Positions 1 to 7,773 of a DNA stretch of 43,176 bases are shown piece by piece. A model generated the notes under the pieces. The model was not told where the DNA came from, did not search any database, and was given only the letters and a program-made list of their open reading frames with translations. Position numbers and translations under genes: made by a program. This stretch comes from CAXXOK01 sp964640955 (GTDB lineage Bacteria > Bacillota > Clostridia > Christensenellales > Aristaeellaceae). The DNA lies in NCBI GenBank assembly GCA_964640955.1, contig CAZXJI010000026.1:1-43176 (forward strand). The letters run 5' to 3'. Every line of letters starts with the position of its first letter. Position 1 is the stretch's first letter.

Positions 1-245
1 CGGTACGGCCGGACGACTATCCTGTACTCCGGAGAGAAATTCTGCGCCCCTACGATGAGCGCAAGTCCGAAGGTTCCCAAAGGGCGACCGGAAAGCCCTT
101 TGGTCGCGCCCGCAGGTGCGATCCCCCAGGATTCCAAAGGGATTCTCCCTTTGGTCGCGCCCGCAGGCGCGATCCCTCCCGTGCCCCCTGCGCCGAGGGG
201 AGCTCAACCCCCTCAACCTCCCTGCCTTTCAGGCAACCTTCCACC
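1..245. other. Left-edge region without a secure gene
   Basis: This stretch lies downstream of the ABC exporter operon, which ends at 246. It holds two near-identical 30-base repeats (annotated separately). Plus-strand frames 1 and 3 are open from base 1, so the tail of a gene entering from the left cannot be excluded, but there is no recognisable domain and the frames run on into the antisense of the exporter gene. I call no gene here. Confidence 0.5.
96..176 (-). repeat. Tandem pair of 30-base hairpin repeats
   Basis: Positions 96-125 and 147-176 are the same 30-base sequence with one difference (T at 117, C at 168). Each contains a small hairpin: GCGCC-CGCA-GGCGC at 157-170, and the same with one G-T wobble at 106-119. 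Read in the direction of the exporter operon (minus strand), the loop is TGCG. Similar TGCG-loop hairpins follow the last operon of the window at 43021-43092. They may act as transcript-end structures or be a dispersed repeat family. Confidence 0.65.
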
Positions 246-2147
246 TTACTCCAGTTCGAACGCTCCGGTATACAGCTGGTAATACTTGCCCTTCTGGGCC
301 AGCAGCTCCGCGTGGCTGCCGCGCTCGATGATGCGGCCGTGCTCCAGCACCATAATCACGTCGGCGTTGCGCACGGTGGACAGCCGGTGGGCGATTACGA
401 ACACCGTGCGCCCCTGCATCAGCGCGTCCATGCCCTTTTGCACGATCGCCTCGGTGCGGGTGTCGATGGAGCTGGTCGCCTCGTCCAGGATCATCACGGG
501 CGGGTCGGCCACCGCCGCGCGCGCGATGGAAATCAGCTGCCGCTGGCCCTGGCTCAGGCCGGAGCCGTCGCCGGTGAGGACGGTGTCGTACCCGTCGGGC
601 AGCATGCGGATGAAGGTATCGGCGTTGGCGCGCCGCGCGGCCTGCACGCATTCCTCGTCCGTCGCGTCCAGTTTGCCGTAGCGGATGTTCTCCATCACCG
701 TGCCGGTGAACAGGTTCACGTCCTGCAAAACGATGCCCAGGCTGTGGCGCAGGTCGTTTTTGCGTATTTTGCCGATGTTGATGCCGTCGTAGCGTATCTT
801 GCCTTCGCCGATGTCGTAAAAGCGGTTGATCAGGTTGGTGATGGTGGTCTTACCCGCGCCCGTGGAGCCCACGAGGGCCACCTTCTGGCCGGGCCGCGCG
901 TACATGTTGATGTCGTCAAGCACGGGCTTGTCCGCTTCGTAGCCGAAGTGCACGTGCTCCAGCACCACGTCGCCCTCCAGTCGCTGGTAGGTCAGGGTGC
1001 CGTCCCCGTGGGGATGCTTCCACGCCCAGACGCCCGTATGCTCCGGGGTCTCGGCCAGGGCGCCGCCCTCGTCCACCCTGGCGTTCACGAGGGTCACGTA
1101 GCCGTCGTCCTTCTCCTCCGGCTCATCCATCAGCCGGAAGATGCGCCCCGCGCCGGCCAGCGCCATGACGATGGCGTTAATCTGCTGGCTGACCTGCGTA
1201 ATGGGCATGGTGAAGCTGCGGCTGAGCTGCAGAAACGCCGCGATGCCGCCCAGCGTCAGCCCGCCCACGCCGCCGATGGCCAGCGCGCCGCCCAGCACCG
1301 CGATGAGCGCGTACTGAAGGTTGCCCAGGTTACCCATGATGGGCATGAGGATATTGGCGAAGGTGTTGGCCTTGGCCGCGCAATCGTACAGCTCGTCGTT
1401 TCGGCTGTCGAAGCCTTCCTGCGACTCGTCCTCATGGTTAAAGACCTTGACCACCTTCTGGCCGTTGATCATTTCCTCGATGTAGCCGTTGAGGCCGCCC
1501 AGCGTCCTTTGCTGCTGAACGAAGTACTTGGCGCTGCTGCCGCCGATCTTCCCCGCCAGCAGCATCATCAGCACGATGGAAACCAGCACGAACGCCGTGA
1601 GGATCACGTTGGTCGTCAGCATCGCCACGAACACCGTCACCACCGTAATCAGCGAGGAAAGGGTCTGCGGCAGGCTCTGGCTGATCATCTGGCGGAGCGT
1701 GTCGGTATCGTTGGTATAGTGGCTCATCACGTCGCCGAAGGAATGGGTGTCGAAGTATTTGACGGGCAAAAGCTGCATGTGGGTGAACATCTCGTCGCGG
1801 ATGTTCTTGAGCGTCTTTTGCGCCACGGTCACCATGAGAAAGTTGAACAGGAACGTCGCGCCGACGCCGAACAGGTAGATGCCCGCCATGGTGAACACCA
1901 CGCGCAGCAGCCCGTCGAACACGGGGTTGGCCACCCCGAGCAGCGGGGTGATGTAATCGTCGATCAGCGTCTGCAGGAATTTGGCGTTCATGACGCCCGT
2001 CAGGGCGCTGATCAGGATGCAGACCATCACCACGATCAGACGGGCGCGGAAGGGTTTGAGGTAGGAAAGCAGGCGCTTGATCACGCGCTTGTCCGGCTTT
2101 TCGGCCGGCCGGCCCATGCCGTGGCCGCGCATCGGTCCCCGCATCAT
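246..2147 (-). CDS. ABC exporter half-transporter, canonical-site subunit (BmrD/TM288-like)
   Basis: A 633-residue type IV ABC exporter protomer: membrane domain in residues ~30-335 (six predicted spans), nucleotide-binding domain ~390-630. Walker A GSTGAGKT is at 427-434, signature LSQGQ at 531-535, Walker B VMILDE with catalytic Glu556, and switch His587. The signature deviates from LSGGQ, as known for one half of heterodimeric exporters. A linker of ~50 residues (341-390) rich in charged and Trp residues separates the domains and is longer than usual. The ATG at 2147 overlaps the stop of the upstream subunit by 4 bases (ATGA), so translation is coupled. A longer open frame reaching 2831 is antisense-like filler over the upstream gene. 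Probable role: efflux of drugs or lipophilic compounds with its partner; substrate unknown. Confidence 0.95.
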   Translation of the reverse strand: MMRGPMRGHGMGRPAEKPDKRVIKRLLSYLKPFRARLIVVMVCILISALTGVMNAKFLQTLIDDYITPLLGVANPVFDGLLRVVFTMAGIYLFGVGATFLFNFLMVTVAQKTLKNIRDEMFTHMQLLPVKYFDTHSFGDVMSHYTNDTDTLRQMISQSLPQTLSSLITVVTVFVAMLTTNVILTAFVLVSIVLMMLLAGKIGGSSAKYFVQQQRTLGGLNGYIEEMINGQKVVKVFNHEDESQEGFDSRNDELYDCAAKANTFANILMPIMGNLGNLQYALIAVLGGALAIGGVGGLTLGGIAAFLQLSRSFTMPITQVSQQINAIVMALAGAGRIFRLMDEPEEKDDGYVTLVNARVDEGGALAETPEHTGVWAWKHPHGDGTLTYQRLEGDVVLEHVHFGYEADKPVLDDINMYARPGQKVALVGSTGAGKTTITNLINRFYDIGEGKIRYDGINIGKIRKNDLRHSLGIVLQDVNLFTGTVMENIRYGKLDATDEECVQAARRANADTFIRMLPDGYDTVLTGDGSGLSQGQRQLISIARAAVADPPVMILDEATSSIDTRTEAIVQKGMDALMQGRTVFVIAHRLSTVRNADVIMVLEHGRIIERGSHAELLAQKGKYYQLYTGAFELE

Positions 2148-3874
2148 TGTTCCTCGCCTCCCCTCGTCTGCGACTCGTAGACTTCGCGGTAGATTTCGCT
2201 GCGCTGCATCAGTTCCTCGTGCGTGCCACAGTCGGCGACGCGGCCGCCCTCCATCACCACGATCAGGTCCGCGTCCTGCACCGAGGCCACGCGCTGGGCG
2301 ATGATCAGCTTGGTAGTGTGGGGAATTTCCTCCCGGAACGCCTTGCGGATCAGCGCGTCGGTAGCGGTGTCCACGGCGCTGGTGGAGTCGTCCAGAATCA
2401 GTATCTTCGGCTTTTTGAGCAGCGCGCGGGCAATGCACAGCCGCTGCTTCTGTCCGCCGGATACGTTGGCGCCGCCCTGTTCGATCAGGGTATCGTACCC
2501 GTCGGGGAACTGGGTAATAAACTCGTCCGCCTGCGAAAGCTTGCAGGCGTGCACCAGCTCTTCGTCGGTAGCTTCTTCGTTGCCCCAGCGGAGATTTTCC
2601 TTGATGGTGCCGGTGAACAGCTCGTTTTTCTGCAGCACCATCGCCACCGCGTCGCGCAGCGCCGTGAGGTCGTACCGGCGCACGTCCACGCCGCCCACCT
2701 CCACGCTGCCTTCGGTCACGTCGTACAGGCGGGGTATCAGCTGCACGAGCGAGCTTTTGCCGCTGCCCGTTTCGCCCAGGATGCCCACCACGGAACCGGA
2801 AGGGATCGTAAGGTCGATGTCGGCCAGGCACAGGTGGTCGGGGTCCTTTTTATAGCTGAAGCCCACGTGGTGGAAGCGCAGCGATCCGTCCTTCACGGCC
2901 GTGACCGGGGAAGCCGCGTCGGTGATATCCGTTTTTTCGTTGAGCACCTCCACGATGCGCTCGGCCGACGCCCGGGAGATGGTGACCATCACGAAAATCA
3001 TGGAGAGCATCATCAGGCTCATCAGAATCTGCATGGCATAGGAGGTCAGGCTGATCAGCTCGCCCGTGGTCATGCTGCCGCCCACGATCATCTGCGCGCC
3101 GAACCAGGCCACCAGCAGGATGCTGGCGTACATCGTCGCCTGCATCAGCGGGCTGTTGAACGCCAGTATCTTCTCAGCGTGGCTGAAATCCTCGAAGATT
3201 CTGGTGGAGACCTTCTCGAATTTGTCCACCTCGTAATCCTCGCGCACGAAGCTCTTCACCACGCGGATGCCGCGCAGGTTCTCCTGCACGACCTTGTTGA
3301 GCTTGTCGTAGGTTCTGAACACCCGCTCGAAGATCGGATGGGCGTGGCTGATGATCAGGTACAGGCCGAATCCCAACACCGGAATGGCGCCCAGGAACAC
3401 CAGCGCGAGCCTGGGGTTGACCTTGAAGGCCATGATCAGCGCGAACACCAGCATCAGGGGCGAGCGCACCGCGATGCGGATGATGACCTGAAAGGCGTTC
3501 TGCACGTTGGTCACGTCCGTGGTCAGGCGGGTTACGAGGCTGGCGGTGGAGAACTTATCGATGTTGAAAAACGAAAAGCGCTGCACGTTTTCGTACATAT
3601 CGCGGCGTACGTTGTGCGCGAAGCCCGCCGAGGCGTAGGCCGCGTTCTTTCCGGAAAGCGCGCCGAACATCAGCGATACGCCGCAGCTTACGACCAGCAA
3701 AACGCCGTATTTCAGGATCATGGTCATGTTGCCCGCCGTGATGCCCGAATCGATGAGCCCGGCCATCAAAAGCGGGATCACCACGTCCAGAATGACCTCG
3801 AAGCTGACGAAAACAGGCGTGAGGATGGTAGGCTTCCTGTACTCCCGCACGCATCTGGCAAACCGTTTGAACAT
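2144..3874 (-). CDS. ABC exporter half-transporter, degenerate-site subunit (BmrC/TM287-like)
   Basis: A 576-residue type IV ABC exporter protomer. Walker A GETGSGKS is at 367-374 and signature VSGGQ at 471-475. The residue after Walker B is Asp496 (ILILDD) instead of Glu, and the switch His is Gln527 (IAQRV). This Asp/Gln pair is the known mark of the degenerate ATP site in heterodimeric exporters such as BmrCD and TM287/288, and it is complementary to the intact motifs of the downstream subunit. Its ATG (3874-3872) shares one base with the TAA of marR (TAATG), and its stop overlaps the next gene by 4 bases, so all three are co-translated. Substrate cannot be read from sequence; MarR control suggests response to a small toxic or signalling molecule. 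Confidence 0.95.
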   Translation of the reverse strand: MFKRFARCVREYRKPTILTPVFVSFEVILDVVIPLLMAGLIDSGITAGNMTMILKYGVLLVVSCGVSLMFGALSGKNAAYASAGFAHNVRRDMYENVQRFSFFNIDKFSTASLVTRLTTDVTNVQNAFQVIIRIAVRSPLMLVFALIMAFKVNPRLALVFLGAIPVLGFGLYLIISHAHPIFERVFRTYDKLNKVVQENLRGIRVVKSFVREDYEVDKFEKVSTRIFEDFSHAEKILAFNSPLMQATMYASILLVAWFGAQMIVGGSMTTGELISLTSYAMQILMSLMMLSMIFVMVTISRASAERIVEVLNEKTDITDAASPVTAVKDGSLRFHHVGFSYKKDPDHLCLADIDLTIPSGSVVGILGETGSGKSSLVQLIPRLYDVTEGSVEVGGVDVRRYDLTALRDAVAMVLQKNELFTGTIKENLRWGNEEATDEELVHACKLSQADEFITQFPDGYDTLIEQGGANVSGGQKQRLCIARALLKKPKILILDDSTSAVDTATDALIRKAFREEIPHTTKLIIAQRVASVQDADLIVVMEGGRVADCGTHEELMQRSEIYREVYESQTRGGEEQ

Positions 3875-4359
3875 TACTTTTCCTCCCCCTGCCGCCCGTC
3901 CCCCGGCGGGTAAACGTCCGCTTCTTCGCAGGCGCGCAGATTATCCTCAAATTTCCCGATGATCCGATAAAAGGTACTCATTTCCTCCGGGCTCACGCCC
4001 TTTGTGATGATCGCCTCCACCCGTGCCATTTCCCGGAGAAAATCGTCGCTGAAGGCGACCGCCCGCGGGGTGAGCACCAGCTTTTTGAGCCGGGCGTCGT
4101 AGGGTACGGGCTCGCGCGTCAGCAGCCCGTCGCGCTCCATCGTCTGCAGAATGGCGCTTGCGGTGGAACGGCGGATTTCGAAGGCCCGCTCCAGATCGCG
4201 CTGGAATACATCCTGATCCGCGTGGTGCGACACGAAGCCGATCACGCGCCCCTGCATCGGGGTGACCTGCCCGTCGTGCTGGAGATAGGGCTTGGACAGC
4301 CGCCGCATCTGGTTGAGCAGCGTCCGCATGGCAAAACTGACTTCTTTTCGCGGTACCAT
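3874..4359 (-). CDS. MarR-family transcriptional regulator
   Basis: A 161-residue winged-helix regulator. The central region (~residues 40-105, through RRSTASAILQTMERDGLLTREP and DARLKKLVLTPRA) is the typical MarR recognition helix and wing. The ATG at 4359 is chosen because GGAGG lies 7 bases upstream and because the promoter and probable start of transcription lie at ~4380; a longer frame to 4494 would begin upstream of the promoter. It is the first gene of an operon with the two exporter subunits. A palindrome GTTAG-N4-CTAAC directly after the -10 box implies autorepression, relieved by a ligand. No Cys-based redox switch is obvious. Confidence 0.93.
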   Translation of the reverse strand: MVPRKEVSFAMRTLLNQMRRLSKPYLQHDGQVTPMQGRVIGFVSHHADQDVFQRDLERAFEIRRSTASAILQTMERDGLLTREPVPYDARLKKLVLTPRAVAFSDDFLREMARVEAIITKGVSPEEMSTFYRIIGKFEDNLRACEEADVYPPGDGRQGEEK

Positions 4360-4375
4360 GAGAGCCTCCAATATT

Positions 4376-4418
4376 GTTAGGGTGCTAACATTATACGATC
4401 GGCAAGGGGGCTTGTCAA
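4376..4418 (-). promoter_or_regulatory. Consensus promoter and MarR-type operator of the exporter operon
   Basis: On the minus strand TTGACA (4413-4418), a 17-base spacer and TATAAT (4390-4395) form a perfect sigma-A promoter. The perfect inverted repeat GTTAG-GGTG-CTAAC (4376-4389) begins immediately after the -10, covering the expected transcription start. This is the normal place for a MarR repressor to block transcription, and the first gene encodes a MarR protein. Confidence 0.85.
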
Positions 4419-4437
4419 TCCCGGTTTTGAATCTTTT

Positions 4438-4523
4438 CGCTCCGTTTACAAATGAACGGAGCGTCGCGCGGGTAAACCCCGCGCGGCGCTCCATGGTGAC
4501 AAAGAACCCCGCTTTGCAGCGGG
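4438..4523 (-). terminator. Cluster of overlapping hairpins downstream of nadR
   Basis: Read on the minus strand after the nadR stop: a hairpin CCCGC/GCGGG (4508-4523) followed by a T-rich TTCTTTG, then a long hairpin pairing 4458-4472 with 4478-4492 (one G-T pair), then CGCTCCGTT/AACGGAGCG (4438-4446 with 4455-4463). The last two share the arm 4458-4463, so they are mutually exclusive. The first is a reasonable weak terminator; the others separate nadR from the marR promoter. Confidence 0.5.
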
Positions 4524-4534
4524 CTGGAGCGCCG

Positions 4535-5578
4535 TTACGCTTTCTCTCCGCCCATCAGCCTGTCCACCAGCTCGATGGCTTTGGCCAGCCGCTGGGCGTA
4601 ATCGCCGGCGACCACGACCATCTTGTCGCCGAAGCCGTGGTACTCGTACATGTTCTTGAGCCGCTTGCTCAGCTCCATGCGCTTTTTCTGTTCTCCGTTG
4701 AGGCGCTTGCCGTCGGCCACCCAGCGGACGTCCGGCTGCAGGAAGAGCATCAGGTCGTAGCGCGTATGGTCGATGTAGGCCTCCACCAGAGTGTTGCGCC
4801 TGCCCAGGTACAGCTCGCTGAAATAATCGGTGTAGGTCGCGTCCGTGTCGAAAAAGCAGACCTTGTTGGCCGTGCGCAGCGCGTGGTAATCCTGCTCGTA
4901 CTGCAGGTGCGCAATGCGGCCGAAATCCGTATCGGTGAAGATGGTCTCGTCGTCGCCCAGATAATCGCGGGCGTAGTAGCGGCCCACTTCCTCCGACCAG
5001 GAGGTGTTGTAGAGCTTCGCCAGGCATTTGGTCAGCGTGGTTTTGCCGCAGCTCTCGGTGCCGGCGATCAGCACCTTCTTGGCGAAGAAGGGGCGCGCGG
5101 AGCCTAAAATGTAGTGCCAGTTGCCCAGAATGTTGTTACGGATATCGGTGGCGGAAATGGGGTAACGCGTGCGCGCCGGGTCGAACAGCTCCACCACGGC
5201 GTCGGGGAAATAGGTTTCCAGCGTCGTCTGGTAGTCGCAGTCGCCCACGAAGAACGCGTCGATCTTCTCCGGCACCACCTGCTTCATCCGCTCGCTCCAC
5301 AGCTGCCAGCCGTCGGGATAGGTGGGGATGTCCGTCTCGTCCAGCACGCGCACCAGGATATGCTCCATGTCCTGCACCTGTTGGGAAATCCACTGCTTGC
5401 GCAATTGGTAGGTAATGGTGGGCAGACCCGCGCTTTCGCATATTTCGCGGGTCTGGCCCGCGTTGTCGGAAATGACGACCACGAGCTTTTCGCATTTGGT
5501 GGAGGCCTCGATGATCTGGTACAGGTGGCCCCTGTGCGGCGGGCAAAAACGCCCGAAATACACGCCCGTTTTATACAT
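4535..5578 (-). CDS. nadR: NadR: NMN adenylyltransferase / ribosylnicotinamide kinase
   Basis: A 347-residue bifunctional NAD-salvage enzyme. The N-terminal nucleotidyltransferase domain has GRFCPPHRGH (residues 9-18, the GxFxPxHxGH ATP-binding motif) and ISATDIR (141-147). The C-terminal kinase domain begins near 168 with Walker A GTESCGKT (173-180). Together they phosphorylate nicotinamide riboside to NMN and adenylate NMN to NAD in the cytoplasm. The enterobacterial N-terminal helix-turn-helix is absent, so no repressor function is expected. The ATG at 5578 is chosen because AGGAGG lies 8-9 bases upstream; the frame extends to 5773 but that would run through the promoter. Monocistronic; the next gene is divergent. 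Confidence 0.93.
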   Translation of the reverse strand: MYKTGVYFGRFCPPHRGHLYQIIEASTKCEKLVVVISDNAGQTREICESAGLPTITYQLRKQWISQQVQDMEHILVRVLDETDIPTYPDGWQLWSERMKQVVPEKIDAFFVGDCDYQTTLETYFPDAVVELFDPARTRYPISATDIRNNILGNWHYILGSARPFFAKKVLIAGTESCGKTTLTKCLAKLYNTSWSEEVGRYYARDYLGDDETIFTDTDFGRIAHLQYEQDYHALRTANKVCFFDTDATYTDYFSELYLGRRNTLVEAYIDHTRYDLMLFLQPDVRWVADGKRLNGEQKKRMELSKRLKNMYEYHGFGDKMVVVAGDYAQRLAKAIELVDRLMGGEKA

Positions 5579-5611
5579 AGGTCTTCCTCCTCGTTGGGGG
5601 TAGTCAACGTT

Positions 5612-5640
5612 AGTATATCGTTTTTTTACAGAGCGCACAA
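5612..5640 (-). promoter_or_regulatory. Probable nadR promoter
   Basis: TTGTGC (5635-5640), 17-base spacer, TATACT (5612-5617) on the minus strand, about 34 bases before the nadR ATG. The -10 is good, the -35 matches only in TTG. Confidence 0.55.
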
Positions 5641-5687
5641 GCGGAAACCGCTTTTTCACCCGTTTTGCGCCGCCTGTACATATTCTC

Positions 5688-5716
5688 TTTACATTTGAGT
5701 GGAAAAACGTTAAAAT
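5688..5716 (+). promoter_or_regulatory. Promoter of the DgkB-like gene
   Basis: TTTACA (5688-5693), 17-base spacer, TAAAAT (5711-5716). The -10 box overlaps the in-frame ATG at 5715, which therefore cannot be on the transcript; this fixes the start at 5748. Confidence 0.7.
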
Positions 5717-5747
5717 GGCAAGGATTTTGATACAGGCAGGTGTCCTC

Positions 5748-6641
5748 ATGATCACAGTCATCATCAACCCCATCGCGGGCTCCGGTCACGCGCTGACGGT
5801 CGGGAACAAGATCGGCGAGCTGCTGCGCGCCCGCGGGGTGGAACATACGCTGGAGTATACCGAAGGGGTCGGCCACGCCACCCAGCTTGCCCGCGCCGCC
5901 GCCGGGCGGGGCGTGGATACGGTGCTTTCCGTGGGCGGCGACGGCACCCTGAGCGAGGTCGCCGCCGGGCTGGTGGGCACGAAAACGGCTTTGGGGGTCA
6001 TCCCCGCGGGAACGGGCAACGATTTCGTCAAGGCCATCGGCACGCCCCGCAGATGGGAGGACGCGCTCGACTACGTGCTCACCCATCCGGCCAGGCCGCT
6101 GGACACCGGCGTCATCAACGATTCGTTCTTCATCAACGTCTGCGGCACGGGCTTTGACGTGATGGTGCTGGAATATGCCCTGCGGGCCAAAAAGCACGCG
6201 CGCGGCATATGGCCGTATCTCTACGGGGTCATCGCGGCCATCCGCGCCTTCAAGCCCTTCGAGATGCTGGTGGAGATCGGCGACGAGCTGAAGCTGAAAG
6301 GCCAGTACATGATCTGCACCATCGCCAACGGCCGCTACATCGGCGGGGGCATTCCCATTTTGCCGGCGGCGGAGGTGGACGACGGTCTTTTGGACGTCAT
6401 GGTGGTGGATACGTTGCCCAGCTGGCGCATTCCCTTCTACCTGCCCGCCATCCTCGGCGGAACGCTGATGAAAAAGAAGATCGCCCACCACTACCGCGCC
6501 CCCCGCTGCGCGCTCAGCTCGCCCGGCATGCGGCTGAACCTGGACGGAGAGATTATCCCCATGGAAAGCGCGCGCTTCGAGTGCCGGCCCGCGTCGCTTC
6601 TGGCGCACTGGCCGGGCAAGGCGGCTCCCGCGCGGGGATAG
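5748..6641 (+). CDS. Diacylglycerol/lipid kinase, DgkB/YegS family
   Basis: A 297-residue protein of the DAGK catalytic family. It opens with the strand ITVIINPIAGSG, carries GGDGT at residues 63-67 (nucleotide binding) and IPAGTGNDF at 85-93. These are hallmarks of the DgkB/YegS/BmrU group, which phosphorylate diacylglycerol or related lipids at the inner membrane face using ATP. In Bacillota DgkB recycles diacylglycerol released by lipoteichoic acid synthesis into phosphatidic acid; that role here is inferred. No transmembrane segment. Start at 5748 follows a GGCAGGTG ribosome site and matches the family N-terminus. It is divergent from nadR. Confidence 0.9.
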   Translation: MITVIINPIAGSGHALTVGNKIGELLRARGVEHTLEYTEGVGHATQLARAAAGRGVDTVLSVGGDGTLSEVAAGLVGTKTALGVIPAGTGNDFVKAIGTPRRWEDALDYVLTHPARPLDTGVINDSFFINVCGTGFDVMVLEYALRAKKHARGIWPYLYGVIAAIRAFKPFEMLVEIGDELKLKGQYMICTIANGRYIGGGIPILPAAEVDDGLLDVMVVDTLPSWRIPFYLPAILGGTLMKKKIAHHYRAPRCALSSPGMRLNLDGEIIPMESARFECRPASLLAHWPGKAAPARG

Positions 6642-6680
6642 GCGACCGCGGCGCGATATTTCCCTTTTTTCAATGCTTCA

Positions 6681-6704
6681 GGCCGGCCCAAAAGCCGGCC
6701 TTTA
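6681..6704 (+). terminator. Hairpin terminator after the DgkB-like gene
   Basis: GGCCGGC (6681-6687) pairs with GCCGGCC (6694-6700), followed by TTTAT. The U-tract is short. It ends just before the -10 of the next gene. Confidence 0.6.
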
Positions 6705-6705
6705 T

Positions 6706-6713
6706 GGTATACT
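6706..6713 (+). promoter_or_regulatory. Extended -10 promoter of the secreted Cys/His protein gene
   Basis: TATACT at 6708-6713 is preceded by TGG, an extended -10 (TGn). No -35 is visible because the upstream sequence is the terminator hairpin. Confidence 0.5.
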
Positions 6714-6732
6714 CTGTATGAGGTGAAAGCGT

Positions 6733-7767
6733 ATGTCGATGCCGCCGCGCCGCCTGCTCGCCCTGACGCTGGCGCTGCTCATGCCCGCCTCCGCCGCCCT
6801 GGCCACGGAGGACACGGCGGACGTGTCGCTTTCCGACGCGGAGCAGTCGCCCTACGTGATGATCGTCTCCCCCTCCGCTGGCGAAAGCTGGAGTGACGGG
6901 GATTCCCTGACCGTCGAAGCTGTCGGCGGAAACGTCGCCCTGATCACGCTGGAGCTGCGCATCGGCGACCAGCGATACCTGTACCAGCAGGAAGGCGACG
7001 CCGTAACGCACGTATTCGCCTTCGACCGGCCCCAGACGCAAGCGGGCACGCTGGTCGTGCGCGGCTGGGCGGACGCGTCGCGGACGCCGGGTTCGGCGTG
7101 TGCCAGCAGCACGGTTCAGGTGCTCTCCCCCAAGGCGGAGCTGATCAACCGGATGATCGCGCTGGCCTATGCGAACTCCAAGGACAGCCGCTACAAGTTC
7201 GCCCCGGCGCAGACCGACACGGACATCGGCGTGTGCAAAAACTTCGTCATGCGCCTGTTCGACACCTACAGCGCGGACTACCGCATGCTCGCCTATCCCG
7301 ATCTTTCCCTGCACATGCCCAAAAACAACAGCAAGGCGGATTGCGCCCCCTACGACTACGGCATCGAGTGGAGGCCGGAAACTGCGGCGGACGGCAGCCC
7401 CTTTGAGATCGTTTCGCAATTCAAATACGACGACGCCCTCACCGAGGAGGAAAACGCCGCTGTGGCGCGAAATCTATTGGTGCAGGTACAAAAAGGCGAC
7501 TTTTTGCAGATCGTCGGCTACTACGGCGGGGGCAACGGCCCCCACAGCCTGATGATGATCCGCGATTACGACCCCCTCACCCAGATGCTCCACTGGACGG
7601 ACAGCAACATGCGCGGCAAGCGCATCGACGGCGTGCGCTGGGGCTACCTGCAGTACGACGCGGACGCGGACGTCGAATGGTGGGTGAACGTTTTCAACAT
7701 GAAGAAGCGCGGCGCAACCCTCTACCGCCTGCGCGACGATCTGTACCGCTATACGGAAACGGAGTGA
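6733..7767 (+). CDS. Secreted protein with beta-rich domain and Cys/His papain-like C-terminal domain
   Basis: A 344-residue exported protein of unrecognised family. A signal peptide covers residues 1-24 (Arg-Arg, hydrophobic core, cleavage after ALA) with no lipobox Cys. Residues ~40-133 look like an Ig-like beta domain (alternating strands, SPSAGESWSDGDSL). Residues ~140-330 contain Cys168 at the start of a helix (GVCKNFVMRLF), His271 in a strand (GPHSLMMIRDY) and a following WTDSN. This order resembles the Cys-His-polar triad of NlpC/P60, CHAP or other papain-like hydrolases, so a cell-wall amidase or peptidase is possible but unproven. GAGGTGA supports the ATG at 6733; an ATG six bases later is also possible. 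The next gene starts 6 bases downstream and is likely co-expressed. Confidence 0.75.
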   Translation: MSMPPRRLLALTLALLMPASAALATEDTADVSLSDAEQSPYVMIVSPSAGESWSDGDSLTVEAVGGNVALITLELRIGDQRYLYQQEGDAVTHVFAFDRPQTQAGTLVVRGWADASRTPGSACASSTVQVLSPKAELINRMIALAYANSKDSRYKFAPAQTDTDIGVCKNFVMRLFDTYSADYRMLAYPDLSLHMPKNNSKADCAPYDYGIEWRPETAADGSPFEIVSQFKYDDALTEEENAAVARNLLVQVQKGDFLQIVGYYGGGNGPHSLMMIRDYDPLTQMLHWTDSNMRGKRIDGVRWGYLQYDADADVEWWVNVFNMKKRGATLYRLRDDLYRYTETE

Positions 7768-7773
7768 ATCCCC

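Noticed and set aside
1..60. Possible end of a gene entering from the left in plus frame 3
   Set aside because: The frame reads like protein for about 25 codons but never stops before running through repeats and antisense sequence; not enough to call.
96..176. CRISPR array
   Set aside because: Only two copies, and the repeats contain hairpins typical of intergenic elements; no cas gene in the window.
312..2180. Long plus-strand open frame of 622 codons, and similar ones such as 2147-3913 and 11638-13101
   Set aside because: They lie antisense to clear ABC transporter genes, are rich in His, Gln, Arg and Val as expected of a mirrored GC-rich gene, and show no family motif.
5610..6608. Minus-strand open frame of 332 codons over the DgkB-like gene
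   Set aside because: Antisense to a gene with intact GGDGT and GTGND motifs; no own ribosome site.
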